DNA of 64,000 nucleotides from Coptis chinensis (taxonomy: Eukaryota; Streptophyta; Magnoliopsida; Ranunculales; Ranunculaceae). Below the pieces are notes generated by a model, which was not told the DNA's origin, ran no database searches, and saw only the letters and a program-made list of their open reading frames with translations. Location: NCBI GenBank assembly GCA_015680905.1, contig CM027384.1, positions 70,253,001 through 70,317,000 of the forward strand, given 5' to 3'. Position 1 is the first letter of the stretch. Every line of letters starts with the position of its first letter. The translations under genes and the position numbers were made by a program. This document shows, in pieces, positions 32,628 to 44,789 of this stretch.

Positions 32628-34432
32628 GAGTCTTTTTGAGTTATCCCCCCAAAGATATGTCGAGTTTTGTGTTTAACCCCCAAAATTTCAATCATCACAA
32701 TTAGACCCCCAATCTGTCTCAGAACTCTAAAAACACTGTTCATTTTTTCCATAATACCCAAACTACCCTTTCAAGAAAATTGCATGAGCAAATTATTTTC
32801 CTCCCCAATTAAACATGGCCCACTCCAATAACTTAGATTAAAACCCCCAACTTAGGGTTTTATTTTGCTTACTCTATTGCAGTATCAGTATTTCAAGAAA
32901 AAGTTATGCTTTGCAGAACATGAACTATCTCAGATGGAAGAAGAAGCAGAGGGAGTTTTGGGAAGGTTATTTGAAGCAGAAATTGCTGCCGAGTTACTTA
33001 TGGGAATTTCAAAGGAAATAATGCAGCACCACCAAATTCTTAAGTTCAATTTGAATGGTTCACTTCAGCGAGAAGGAGATTTAAGAAAGCTTCAAAATAA
33101 CATGGAACAGATTGGAACGAAAGAAATTTCGTTATCGAATGTGGAAACCAGCAGTTCAGAACATGAGAATTCCTTCATTATGCAGACTAACACTTTAAAA
33201 GCCACCGCTGATTCTGAGGCATCTAATTTGAGAGAAAAGATGCACTCACTTGAGGAGAAACTGAAAGATTCGGAAACTATGCTACAAAACACAAAAGCCT
33301 CTATGGAAGAAAGTCAGGAGCAACGGAACATTTTAGCTTCTGAACATAGTGAACTGAAAAAAGTAACTGACATTCTGAAACGAAATATAGCTAAAGCAGA
33401 GAGTAAGGCAGAGAGTTTAGCAGCCAAGTGTGCAGTGTTGACAGAGACTAATGTGGAGCTCAATGAGGAGCTTCAGTCACTAAGGATTCATGGTAACACC
33501 TTGGAGAAAGTCAGTTTGCTTGAGAAAAAGCTGAGGGAAACCGACATTGAGTTGCAACATGCAAAAGCATCTGCAGATGCGAGTGAAGAGCAGCAAAGTC
33601 TGCTGAACAATTGATGATATGGGAAATTTGATTAAGGATTTAAAATCCAGAGTTTCAAAAGCTGAAAGTAGGGCTGAGAATGCTGAAGCAAAGTGTGTTT
33701 TGTTGTCAGAAGCTAATTTGGAACTTAATGACGAGCTGAAATTTCTAAGAACCAGGATGAAATGTTTGGAGATATCTTTGAATCAAGCTGATGATGACAA
33801 AACAGCAACTGCAAAGGAGATCAGCATCACGGCTACAGCAATTTCAGATCTGGCGATGCAACTAGCAACAGAGAGAGAACGACTCCATAAGCAGGCATGT
33901 TATTGTTTGCATCTTCTTTTTGTACTTTCTCTGTCATGTGTCTTTAGACCGTGTATTCCTTTTTCAAGTCACATTTTCATAATACTCTACATTTAGAATA
34001 TAATTTCTGAAGTAAGCAGTTTGTGATATACTATGGAAGAGTCTCAATGATACGTGTTTGGTGAACATCTAGGATTTGCAATTCTCATACTGTTTTTCTG
34101 TTTGAAATGGAACTTTTCATGCAGATATCTTCATTAATAGAAGAAAACAAGACCTTGTCCATGAAACCAGATCAACCCTTGAATGGTCAATTAACTCAAA
34201 AACCCTAAGTTGGGGGTTTTAATCTAAGTTATTGGAGTGGGCCATGTTTAATTGGGGAGGAAAATAATTTGCTCCTGCAATTTTCTTGAAAGGGTAGTTT
34301 GGGTATTATGAAAAAAATAAACAGTATTTTTAGAGTTCTGAGACAGATTGGGGGTCTAATTGTGATGATTGAAATTTTGGGGGTTAAACACAAAACTCGA
34401 CATATCTTTGGGGGGATAACTCAAAAAGACTC
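32628..34432. mobile_element. Pack-MULE-like element carrying a WIT gene fragment
   Basis: The inverted terminal repeats are about 230-250 bp: GAGTCTTTTTGAGTTATCCC at 32628 equals the complement of the sequence ending at 34432. The match continues inward through CCCAAAGATATGTCGAGTTT, ACCCCCAA and AGTTATTGGAGTGGGCCATG to the words AAACCCCCAACTTAGGGTTT (left) and AAACCCTAAGTTGGGGGTTT (right). All non-TIR DNA is a spliced host-gene fragment. Size and layout fit a Pack-MULE. A clean 9-bp duplication was not found; TTTTAA is shared in the flanks. Confidence 0.82.
32883..34200 (+). pseudogene. Captured fragment of a WIT (WPP domain-interacting tail-anchored) gene
   Basis: The coiled-coil reading begins after an acceptor (TCTATTGCAG, 32873-32882): LFEAEIAAELLMGISKEIMQ, then QILKFNLNGSLQRE, corresponding to the LEADNAAEVFKGTSKEM and QILQFNLSGSFKRE segments of Arabidopsis WIT1. 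One base is missing near 33612. Then MGNLIKDLKSRVSKAESRAE and MQLATERERLHKQ follow. The exon ends at 33894 with a GC donor (GCATGT), and a small last piece (ISSLIEENKTLSMK, from 34125) runs into the right TIR. WIT proteins anchor RanGAP and the LINC complex at the plant nuclear envelope. The N-terminus and the C-terminal membrane anchor are both missing. The long coiled coil alone could still be translated up to the frameshift (about 249 residues). Confidence 0.85.
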
Positions 34433-35738
34433 TTTTTTTAAATCAGGTGATTTGAGGTTGCTTTGGGGATTCAAGTTTAAAATATAGGTTTGTCCTTTTT
34501 CGTTTAACAAGCATTGCACAACCTAAAAAGCTATGGTATATTAGACAACTTAATTGCGTTTATAATAGCCCAGAAATGGAAGCTATGCTATATTGTTATT
34601 GCTTTTACACTAGATCGACTCAACACATTACATGGACCAGATAGTGTTTATGACTTTATTGGCACACTTTCTTTTACATTTTCAATATAATTCTTTATCG
34701 CTGGATTCACTGTGATTGTAGAACCGGATTTTAGAAGAAGTTGGTTCATACAATATTCATTTCAGTTGCATGTTTTATAACTTTATAATTTGTTTGTTAA
34801 AAAGATGCAGTACACCACAAATACACTTAACATTTGTTCCATACATCCTCCAACCCACACACAAATACACCACAATTCTTCATTAGGAAGTTGTTAAAGC
34901 TTTTTCTATATGCAACTGAACTTATATCAATGTTCATTAGAACAATAATATGCATGGATTATAACGGTGCATACAGATAGGATACAAAACAATGGAGGTA
35001 GTGTGAGACTCAGTAAAGAAATTCAAGTTGTGAATAATATAATAAGGAAAATCTACCTTACGTAGTTGGGTCTGCTATCCTGTAGCTTATTGTATGTGGA
35101 AGAATCAAGATCAATTTGTGAAGTGACTCAAGCAACCTTGCAGATTTACTATCTTTTCTAAAGGTCCCATCAAGGTGCAATGTTTAAGCACGTCTCTTTT
35201 TAGGAAACTAAAGACTAGACTACGACTTATTAATTTGTAATAATTATTTTATTGCAAAATCCTTGGTTTGTAACAGTGCAACTGTGTCATGTATGTAAGG
35301 CTTTGGATATAATCTTCGCAATTTATTAGAAGATGATGACTTATTATTATTTTTAAATGTAGAACTTCTTTTTTGTAACAGTTTCACGTATTTAAGGCTT
35401 TGGATAAAAAGTTGACTCTTAACCAATATGAAGGCTCATGATGCTGCAACAAAGAATACTACATTTAATTGGTTGGGCATCACGAGCAAAAAATGAGAAG
35501 CGTCAGTGCAAATAGGTGGCAGGGAGTACATGATCTAAAAATTTACTTGCTGAGATTGGTACAATCTATGTACTCATTAATATGTATTTTACTTTTTGTC
35601 GAAATAGACTTTGGTTAATTGTTAATAGCACATGTGCAACAAACAAACATTTAAGTTGAAGTAATTATAACATTCAATCCATGCTAAGATTTTTTTGCGA
35701 AGTTCATGGATTGAAAATTGCAACAACCCATTATCCAG

Positions 35739-35772
<34 letters not shown>

Positions 35773-38077
35773 AAGTATATATATGAAGCAATGGTTTAAA
35801 TAGTTTCCCTCATTTTATTCACGTTTAAATAAAGAAAAAGTTATGGGTGGCTTCAGACCTTAAATGGGTGTGAGTTCATGTAGTTAATTTTAGAAATTAC
35901 AGTTGTGAATTCATCTTGGTTACCTGCAGGAACACCGGTTTCAAAGCTGAATGTTGTGGGATCTCAGAAAGCAATGAAGAAGCACTAAAGAGAGTTGATC
36001 TGGCTTAGCTGCAGTAGTACTCTGGTCATTGAACTACTCAACTCCCATGGAACTTCAATCAAGGATGGGAGAACTTCAAGGAGGAGGGGAACGAACTTTA
36101 TAGCAGACCAATCACGAAATAGCTAAACGTGCAACTTGATTAAGACAACATAATGTACATAACACTGTATGTATGCCCATATGGATGTCGAAAATGGAGC
36201 TCCCACTTAGGTTTGAATTTTAACTATTTGATTGATTCATGTACTTCATTACTTGCTCCTTTGTAATTCTTTTGCTTTATTTATAAAAATTTTGCTAATT
36301 TAAGAAAAAATTGAATATCAGGTATGCTTTCCATAACTGTTTTAGTTTAATGAATTGTGACAATCTAGTATGCTTTCTTACAAAGCAAGCAAAATGTTCA
36401 ACCATAAAATAGAGTTATCCTACACGAAAGCTATTCAAGGACTTCAGTGCCGAACCATTGTTAATGAATTGCTGAGAACTTTAGGCATGTCAAGTGGATA
36501 CCTAGAACCATTGTTACATTACGCCATAATTTATGATCTGCTTCTATTTTCAGCATGCTGCAGTTCTACACAGGTGGTGGTGAGACTTCAAGTACCTTTA
36601 ATGGAAGGAAGACCTAATGATGGCTCATGGCTATTAAAGTACTTGATATATATATTTAGAACTCAATCCAGTTACTTCAACAAGAGATAATCTTAGGTGT
36701 GTGGCCTACTGAACTCAAGCTTTGAACCTATGTTTAATTCCATGTTTTATGTCAGTTGTGTGGGTTCCTTTATTCTGTAGTTTTCTAGGTGCTATAGAGC
36801 AAGAAAACATTACTTGGTGGCTGATGCCCACTTTCTTATTGCATTTAGTCAAATTCTTTTCATTTAATAGAGTTGAATGTTGGTATAGCCTTACAGAGCA
36901 AGAAATCATGGCGTTAATCTATTCATGTGTGATTTGCTGAGAAGGTAAAAGATAGTTTTAAGTAGTGGAAAGGAGAAGTGTAGAGGTGAATAAATTGTGA
37001 ATGGGTTATGGCTGTTCTGTATGTAGTTTGTTACATGCGAAGGCAATGCTTTTGAAGGCACACTAAGTTGAATCTCACATTTGTGCGTTGGGGAGTGTCA
37101 AAGGCCAAAGTTTAGACGTCACCTATAATTTTTGGCGTGGCCACATAACAAAAGTATTAAAGCAACAAGCAGATAAAATATCTTATATTTGAAGGACGTT
37201 TGTACTATTAAACCTTCAAACAAATATGTACTCTTCTAATTCTTGGACTTCTAGGTTTACACCAAGATGCAAGTAACAAACAAGTTAGTTTGTTGGGCAT
37301 CCCTTCTTTGAACTTCACATGCATAGTTTCATCCTCTCAATCTTAGTTACAATTTGATCGGGCACTCTATTGCATTTGATCTAAACATTGTCTGATAATA
37401 TTCTTTCGAGTCTTAGGCTTACTAGACCCAAAAGAACATTTGAGATTCAAATTACTTAGTCATGTAAAGAAATGATGCATGTCATATGCTCTAAACTTCT
37501 CAAGTTCTTTGTGATTTTTGTGTTTGAAGTTTAGCTCTAATTTTCTGTGATTATTTTTATCTAAACATTGTTTATTGGCATAATGGATAAGCTTTCCAAA
37601 GCACCTGATGAGACAATCAATAAAGTTCTTACTTCCAGTGAAGACAAATACCTGATTTATAAGCCCATGCACAGCCTCGGCTTTCCATGTCATCAAACAA
37701 TCTTAACAATACACGAATACATTTACAAAGCTCACCTAAAGCCGACTCTCGCGATTGGAAAAAAATAATAATAAAGAAAATGTCTCAACAAAACCAGAAT
37801 GCGTGTGTGGTTTTGGCAAACCAAACCAATTTGAGTCTTCCAACAATTCACAATGCATGCAAAGCATAGATTAATAAGTGTTCTTTGAAATTCAGGAGAT
37901 TAGTAATCTAATAATAAAAGGTGTTGTCAACAATTTCTGGTTTGGTGTTACACAATAATAAATGATTGACATAGATTGCAATGTATGTATTGTAAATGAT
38001 GATGCAAGAGGACAAATTTATGTACGAAATAGTTGACTCAATACAGGTGGGGGTCTGCCTAACCCTAGCTTAATTCT
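34433..38077. other. Gene-poor stretch with one exon-like segment
   Basis: Nothing firm was found. A segment at about 35930-36010, after a CTGCAG acceptor-like site, reads NTGFKAECCGISESNEEALK, then RVDLA and a stop, and looks like a real last exon, but I cannot place its family. It may belong to a host gene whose other exons were displaced by insertions. A 30-nt T run at 35742-35771 is also present. Confidence 0.35.
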
Positions 38078-38079
38078 AA

Positions 38080-38122
<43 letters not shown>
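38078..38122. repeat. (AAT)n microsatellite
   Basis: About 14 AAT units, with a related, less regular AATAAT/AAGATAAT stretch at 38280-38325 inside the next element. Confidence 0.9.
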
Positions 38123-38244
38123 GATTGACATTAATCTTAAGCAGACAACAATAGGCGTTTTACGACATTTATGTAAAAGTGTAATACTCTTACTTGCCAT
38201 GTCTTTCTATCTCCTTCCACCTCAATTGTAGTCTCCAGGGAAAC

Positions 38245-41129
38245 TATAACACCCCGTGTTTTTATTCTTTTATTTTCCTAAGAATAATAATAATAAAGAT
38301 AATTATAATAAAGATAATAATAATGAAAATAGATAAAATAGATATAGGATATCTAGCAGTTACGGATAAAAGCCCGTAGGTAAATAGATAAGTGTTGTCC
38401 TTGTTTTTCGGTGAGTTTTCTCACGTAGAGTTTTTGGGGAAAAACATAGCGAGAGTTTTATACAGAAAAATGGGATTTTACTGAAAGAAGAAAAGGAAGA
38501 GTTCTTCTGTTAGCTAGCTGATAATCGGAGAGCGCTACAGGTGAGTAGATATTTCATATTTTTATAAAGTTCTCGTTTATTGTAGATTGCATGAAATTTG
38601 GAAAACATGATTTTTACTATTGATTCTTTGTTTTAAGATTTAGTTTTAGACTGTATACTTTTTAGTGTTAACTAATGATACAATTATGAATAAATGTCTG
38701 TCTCGGGAAAACTTAAAACGAGTGGTGTTTGAATCGATGATGGCTGCTATAAAAAAACAGTGGTCGACTTATGTATTGGCTCTACTGTGATTTGGCGCTT
38801 CATAAAAGGACCAAAATTTTCAGGGATTGTTATATTGTTGTTGTACTGTTGTGCTGTGGGTTGTTTGTGTTGATTTGGTTGATGTCGGGGGTTTAGAATC
38901 GGTGATTGGGTTGGGCTGTTGAAGCTGGGAAAAAGCTTGAACAGGTGCTAATGGTGGCGGCTCGCACAAACCTCATCCTGAAAAATATTGTGAACTGTTA
39001 TTATGTTGATTGTGTTGGTTAATTACTGATTGGTGGTGGTCGAATTGTTATATGAGAGCTGTGAAACTTTGAACCGCCATTAATGGCGTCAATACCGCGA
39101 TTTTTGAAGGGTGGTATTTTCCTTGGTTGTTGGTTGTTGTTTGGTGAAGAATAGATGAGTTGTTGTCGTTGGGGAATGATTGGTAGTGGTGGAAATCATG
39201 GTATGAGTGTTGTGAGGCTCTGAGCAGCCATTAATGGCGTCGATCCCGTTTTTTTCAGTATAAGGAAATCGCGTTTTGAGGGTATCGGTGGATTGGGTTT
39301 TTGTGAGGAGTCAAACCACGGGTTTTATATTGGAGATAGATGGCTGGTGGTGGCCGGAATTCGTAGTGGAAGCTGCTGGTGAGCTGAGAGATGAAGAAGA
39401 CGACCTGGTTCTATTTTGTGGGCCTTGGGCCGAAACTTGTTGGTTTTGTTTGGGCCTTAACTTGTTTAGTTTTTGGGCCGAGTTATATATTTGTTTTGGG
39501 CCAAACTAAATACAGTGTTGGGCCAGTTTCTATTTTATTTTGGGCCGACCCATTTGACTTAAAATGGGTTAAGGTGAGTCTTTAAGGATTTAGACTTTTG
39601 GGCCTCGATTTCGGGCCTTGGTTTTTGGGGCTGGTCCATAGTATTTTAAGTGGATCTTCAAGTTGGGCTAAACCAGTTTCTGGGCGGGTTAAGGCTTAAA
39701 TTATTGAACCTGGTCAGCTTAGATAAATCGGTTTAGGACTAGAGTTGACTGTTGACTGTTGACCAGAGTTGACTTTTAACCAGTTGACCCAATTTGACCT
39801 TTTAACTCGGATTATGATTTGGGCTATTAGGATAGGTCTAGGGCTATTAGCATGCTTGGCTTTAGGCTAAGACCTTTATATATACGTGTGTATGTGTATT
39901 AACTACTATGTGATATTTCAGTTTTTATGTTATACAACGCTATGACACTTAGACATCGGTAATTAATAGCGTGTAAACCAAAAATATATGAAACAAGATA
40001 CTTCTTCGTTCTCTGCAATATTATATGCAATAAAGTTCAATAATGCGTAAACTAATTTACCACCTCTTTAAGAACTCTCTACGTCTCAAGTTTTGGAATT
40101 TGAGTTTTATGACTGCTAATGTCATATATTAGGTGGGTATTTATTGAATGTGCCATAAATGGCCCGTTAGTGTTATATAGGGGTATTCATTGAATGTTCC
40201 ATGAATGACCCGGATATTTATTGAATGTGCCATGAATGACCAGATTGTTTGGACTGCCCTAGAGAGGAACTAAGGTATTCGCCTTGCGGGTTAGTGGTAT
40301 TAATTTGATTATGCGAGTGTTTGGGTTTTCTTTTGAATAACTATAGAATATCTACATATGTTATATATAAGTTCTAACTTTCTTTTGCAGGAGGGTAAGA
40401 CTTAATAATATTTTGTGCAGGGACGCGGTCCTACCCTTATACAGTAGTGGATATCAGTAAGTTGAAATTCAATTATTTAGATATTAAAACGAGTTATTAG
40501 AATGAGTTAATATAATGGAAGTTTTTGCTTGGGAAGAAACTATGCCGGTTGAGATGACGGAACTACCTTTCTTCCCAGCTGAGAATGATTAGGTTATGAT
40601 AGAGTTAAAGTGTTGTTTGGATAATTAAAGTATGATAATATTTATATGTGGTTAGCCTACTCATACCAGCAAATTCCATTTTCCTGACCCATCTTTGCTT
40701 TGTTTTGGCAACGTGGGTGTGTTCTTGGGAACATAGGTGGAAGGCAGTGGAACCGCGGTGTGTGATTTGGATTCTTGCCTGGAGCAGTCCGGGAGATTAT
40801 TTTTATTAGGTCTGATCTTTTGGAAGTATGTAATAACGTAGTTTTCTTTTCATATGACATGAAAATACGATGTTGAAGACCTGTTATTCTTAGAGTGGTT
40901 TGATGTTTTATTAGGACGGAAGATAGACTTTTTTATAAAGTAATAAAGAGAATTTTGGAGATTATTTTTGTTGTTAAGATTATTTTATGATGTGGGTTTT
41001 CGGTTTTGGCATGTGTAGTATCCACCCCGTCATAGCCTGGGTTTTTAGACAATTGAAGATAGTGATGTTTGAGATATTTATATTTCAAATATTCATTTTT
41101 TTAATTGTTTAGAAATTCGGGCTGTGACA
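38245..41129. mobile_element. Solo-LTR-like element, about 2.9 kb, 5-bp TSD
   Basis: It starts TATAACACCCCG, one base from the TGTAACACCCCG start typical of a plant Ty3/gypsy LTR group, and ends GGGCTGTGACA. GAAAC flanks both ends (38240-38244 and 41130-41134), a 5-bp target duplication as expected for LTR elements. The match happens to extend to 9 bp (GAAACTATA), because the element's first bases equal the next target bases. No gag or pol reading is present, so it is best read as a solo LTR left by LTR-LTR recombination. It is G+T-rich in the middle (about 38800-39800) with many TTGGGCC words. Confidence 0.6.
40134..40250. repeat. Tandem repeat inside the solo LTR, three units
   Basis: Three imperfect copies of a TATTCATTGAATGTGCCATG / AATGGCCCG-like unit of about 40 bp lie in direct orientation within the LTR-like element. 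Such arrays are common in plant LTR promoter regions. Confidence 0.7.
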
Positions 41130-41134
41130 GAAAC

Positions 41135-41550
41135 TATAGGCAGTGACTAATAAATTTGAAAATACTTTTCCATACCACCTGTTCTTCAACATTGGTAGAG
41201 TTTCAAATGTGAAACTTTGGTTTACATATTTATATGCAAAAGAAAAGATATTTCATTCCATTCATTTAGAAAAGGAATGAAGAAAAACCTAGATTTAATA
41301 TTAAATGTGAACATCTATCCATTGTTGAGAGTATAGTGGATGAAATTGCGTTAAATTCATGACTTCAATTTGGGTTTTGGCATTTGTTATCACATACTAG
41401 CATCCACAACACCACGGAAGTACGTATGACATCCAACATGTAGTTCTAATGCAAAATAACTCTACAAATTTCCACATAGGCCACACATGAAAATACTAGG
41501 GTGTACCAAGATTAATGTCACAAACAACATAATAAGCACCTAATAACCAA
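41135..41550. other. Flank between solo LTR and Helitron-like end
   Basis: AT-rich, no reading frame recognised. It is possibly the body of the Helitron whose 3' end is at 41578. Confidence 0.3.
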
Positions 41551-41578
41551 CCGGGCCGTAAGCACGGGTAATACCTAG
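41551..41578 (+). mobile_element. Helitron 3'-end-like hairpin plus CTAG
   Basis: CCGGGC-CGTAA-GCACGG forms a stem of 5 of 6 pairs with a 5-nt loop. It is followed after 7 nt by CTAG, the CTRR terminus that Helitrons use. The next base is C rather than the expected T, so it is decayed. The body would extend upstream and be interrupted by the solo LTR. I could not find its 5' TC end. Confidence 0.45.
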
Positions 41579-42150
41579 CCTATTATAACAAAACAAAATG
41601 GCAAGACAAAGGGCGGTCAGGTTTTCATAAGGATCTGCGTTTGATAGAGTCAGATGAATGGCTTGAATCATTTTGAAACCACTTTGAAACTAATTCTCAA
41701 TGATATTTAAAAATGTTTACTTAATAAATTAAATGTTGTGTAAATGACTTAAACGAACTATTAAGCCCCGTAAATGTGGGTTTGGGCGTCTAAATGACTA
41801 AAAAAAAGCAAATTCGAAAGGAAATTCCTGTTTATTCATCTTACCTTATTTAATTTCCAAACTAAAAACGGCTCTACATGCAATTTTTATTGAAAAAAAG
41901 AATGCCCCAATAGACCTGCGAACTTCCAGGCTCCAGTACCAATTAAACTCTCTTGCGTTCTCCTTCTTCCTCTTGATTGCCTAAAACGCCTCTCATGGCC
42001 GGTGTCTTCTCAATTCGCTCCTCTTAATTGTACCACTATAAAACCCACTCCCCAAGACTTGCATTCGTTTTACATTATTATTCTCATCTCCCATTTTATC
42101 TCCATAGTTTAATTTCCCAATTACTCATCCATTAAATTCCATTCAAGAGC
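41579..42150. other. Intergenic stretch ending in a promoter-like region
   Basis: No coding motif was found. At 42036-42043 a CTATAAAA TATA-like box is followed by a pyrimidine-rich leader before the short frame at 42151. Confidence 0.35.
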
Positions 42151-42264
42151 ATGAGATTCTTCGCCTTCTTCCTTTTTTTGTTTACTATTCACAACTCTAT
42201 AAATGTAGTTCTTTCGGATTCTTGGAGAAAGGTTTCAGAAATTGGTCAAACAAATACTTTCTGA
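42151..42264 (+). CDS. Short possible secreted-peptide frame, unrecognised
   Basis: This 37-codon frame begins MRFFAFFLFLFTI, a good signal-peptide-like hydrophobic start, and follows a TATA-like box and pyrimidine-rich leader by about 110 bp. AAAG/GTTTCA near codon 28 could be a splice donor, in which case this is only a first exon. I recognise no family, and no second exon is evident downstream. It could be a truncated gene. Confidence 0.2.
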   Translation: MRFFAFFLFLFTIHNSINVVLSDSWRKVSEIGQTNTF

Positions 42265-43080
42265 ATTTGATGTTCTCATTTTAATTTTCTGAGAAGAAGT
42301 TGTTCTTTGGGTGTTTAAAGGTATAATCACTAAACCAGTTTCATATTTTCTTTAAACAATTAAATAATTAATTAATTTTTTTTAATTTCTCCCTCCCTGT
42401 AGTTCTTCTTTTTCGTTTATCTTTTCTGTGGAGGTGCAACATGCATATCATTTTATTTTAGATTTTGTTATTGATGTTTAAGATGTCAATGATACGGATC
42501 GACTTACTTTTGTCTGTTCAACTAATTTTTTTTCCCATAATATCAGTTAAGGGAATCTTGGAATAAGCACAGTTATAGCATCATCTTAAACCAATTTTCA
42601 GAGGTAAATCTAATCCCGTACTATTTATTATTCTATTATTCCCTAAAATTGTTTTATTTGCTTCAACGAATTTGAATTGTTAAGAGCCCATTTGGCATTG
42701 GTTAATTTAAAAGCACTTTTCTACTATGAACTTTGCATCAGTCATTCTACTATGTATTAACAGTGTAGTCGATTTTTTAATAAATTCAGAGCCAATTTGT
42801 CTTGATACATCTATCTTTATTTGTTTCCTTTGGGTATGAACGATGAGTTGGAGTTTGGGTGCTGCTCAGTAGTGATGGACACGTTTAGAATATGCTTCAT
42901 TGCTGAAATATTCAAGTCGAACATGTAAGTTTGAAAACGGAATGAAAGTCCTTAATCACTAATAAGGGCAACTACTAGCGCAAATAGTTTGGTTTGTAAC
43001 AAGCTCCGAGTTGGTATTATTTTCGTTTCATTGCTTGATAAGAGGTTGGGTGCTATTTCAGTACAGTGTTAATGCAACTT
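42265..43080. other. Gene-poor stretch, nothing identified
   Basis: AT-rich sequence without recognised motifs on either strand. Confidence 0.4.
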
Positions 43081-43262
43081 AATATATATATTAGCTCTAC
43101 CCTCCTCAATTGAGGAAGCGTGTCTAGAGTGTCCACGTGTCTAGACTAATTACGATAAATCAGAAGGAAATTAAAACGAAAACAAAAACCCCAGAACCTC
43201 TTTCTCATTTCACTATCAGTCAATTCATCACTCTCTCTTTCTATAAAAAAATATATATATAA
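43081..43262 (+). repeat. Helitron 5'-end-like segment, copy 1
   Basis: A TATATATATTAGCTCTACCC start followed by GTGTCCACGTGTC and an A-rich tract resembles the segments at 44519, 48589 and 49587. These share the layout TATATATAATAGCAGTCC, then a TCTCTGAGGTGTCCACGTCA-type word, then AATTACTCACG and an A/G-rich tract. A small frame (MAIPSSNLNRFLPDNREND, from 43263) with a donor-like end follows and may be captured DNA. Confidence 0.45.
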
Positions 43263-44179
43263 ATGGCGATTCCTTCATCAAACTTGAATCGGTTTCTTCC
43301 CGACAATAGAGAAAACGACCTCTTTAGGTAGGTTCTTCTTCTCTTCTCTCCATCCCATTCTGTTCTCCTTCTTCCACACTTTCTCTATACCATTTGTTGT
43401 TTGACAAAATGCCAAGCAATATTCTAGCGAGAATGTTCCTTTCAAGTATGCTCAATTAATTATTCCTGATTAGTACTATTGTTTAACAACACTGTATTGT
43501 TTCGTTTATAGCAGCTCTTCTTCTTTGTATTAGATATCGTAGAGTTGATTGATATGCATGTTTGTATCTTTTTTTAGTTGCAGATCAAAATGAAGGCAAC
43601 CACCATATAAGCTTGGATCTTCTGTTGATTGATGAACATGTACGTATCTATGACTTTATGCTTTTTCGAGTACATTAGGGTGACATATCTTTTAAGTTGC
43701 AGTCCTTTGTCAAGGTCTAAATGCTTTAAATAACCTCCACTCATATACCTTGCTCACTTCTTCATTGGATAGTACTTTTTGTTGTTCTTCATTTACTTAA
43801 CTATTATTCCATTTGGTCTTATTAATTATCAGTTCTTACTGCATATTAACTTTTCTACTTCAAACAGTAAAAGAAGTAAAGAGCAACAACACTTGATTCC
43901 TCCAATGGATAGACACATGCAACATATAGATACTTACTGCAATGCTTACTTCTCTCATTTGAGAAATTGAATTAGTAAAAAGATGTGATTCTTTGTTTTA
44001 TCATTCACACACTCACCTGTAGTTTTTGGGTAATTTTTTTCAGCAGGTTTATTAATTACTATCCCATAGTAATGGAAAGAATAGTTGGTTCATGCAAAAC
44101 ATTTAAATGGGGTGAGGGTTATAAACAATACTCAATTAGTCTTGATTCCGTAGCAATAGTTGGTTTATTAATTTTGTAT

Positions 44180-44420
44180 CCTACTGAATTTCTAAACACA
44201 TTGGAAATGTTTGGTGTGTCAACTAACACATGTTCTTCAATTAAAGGTTGGAGTACCTATTATGTTGCTTGGGAATTTGAGCCCAAGTAAAGGACTTTGT
44301 TATGGAACTAGGATCGTTACCATTTTAGGAATGATAGCTTTTGAGGCAGAAATCTTGACTTCTAGCCACATTGGAAATAGAGAACCAGTCCCAAGAATAG
44401 TGTTGTGTTTTACTATGTTC
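44180..44420 (+). pseudogene. Helitron helicase (Pif1-like) C-terminal relic
   Basis: Two adjacent frames give YPTEFLNTLEMFGVS and then LQLKVGVPIMLLGNLSPSKG with LCYGTRIVTILG, continuing to FEAEILTSSHIGNREPVPRI. This is the conserved C-terminal segment of the Pif1-type helicase domain of plant Helitron Rep/Hel proteins (consensus LKVGVPIMLLRN and LCNGTR). At least one frameshift separates the two parts, and the Walker motifs and the Rep domain are absent. It supports a Helitron origin for the surrounding patchwork. Confidence 0.75.
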
Positions 44421-44518
44421 TCAGAGCCCCACGTCATCTTAACAAATATTAAAAGAAAAATGCGCAAAAATTATATTAATAACCGCAAAGCATACCGTTT
44501 CGCTCACTCTCTCTAATT

Positions 44519-44775
44519 TCTATATATATATAATAGCAGTCCCTTTTCCTGGTCTCTGAGGTTGTTCACGTAAGCAAATTTTAAGTACCCAGAATTACTC
44601 ACGAGAAATTAGGAGAGGGAAAAAAATTCGCAGGAAATAAGGATAGAAAAAAAGAATTATACGGTGAGTCCCCAACAAATAAGATTCTAAACCCCATAAG
44701 TCCCCTAAAACCTTCTTTCTCCGCCTCTGAATTCACGTAGAAAAGCACAGCTAAAACTCTAAAACCGAAAATTAT
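44519..44775 (+). repeat. Helitron 5'-end-like segment, copy 2
   Basis: It begins TCTATATATATATAATAGCA (TC start after a T). It is collinear with 48589-48806 over about 210 bp through GGTCTCTGA, AAATTTTAAGTACCCA, GAGTCCCC and AACCTTCTTTCTCC. The two copies differ at many single positions. I take this as the 5' end of a Helitron that continues into the CBL fragment. Confidence 0.6.
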
Positions 44776-44789
44776 ATTAACACCCATGA

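Noticed and set aside
38018-38200. Frame with a run of Tyr
   Set aside because: Produced only by the (AAT)n microsatellite.
39276-39585. Trp-rich frames with repeated GP and FWA words
   Set aside because: They lie inside the solo-LTR-like element and come from repeated TTGGGCC words in a GT-skewed stretch, with no domain.
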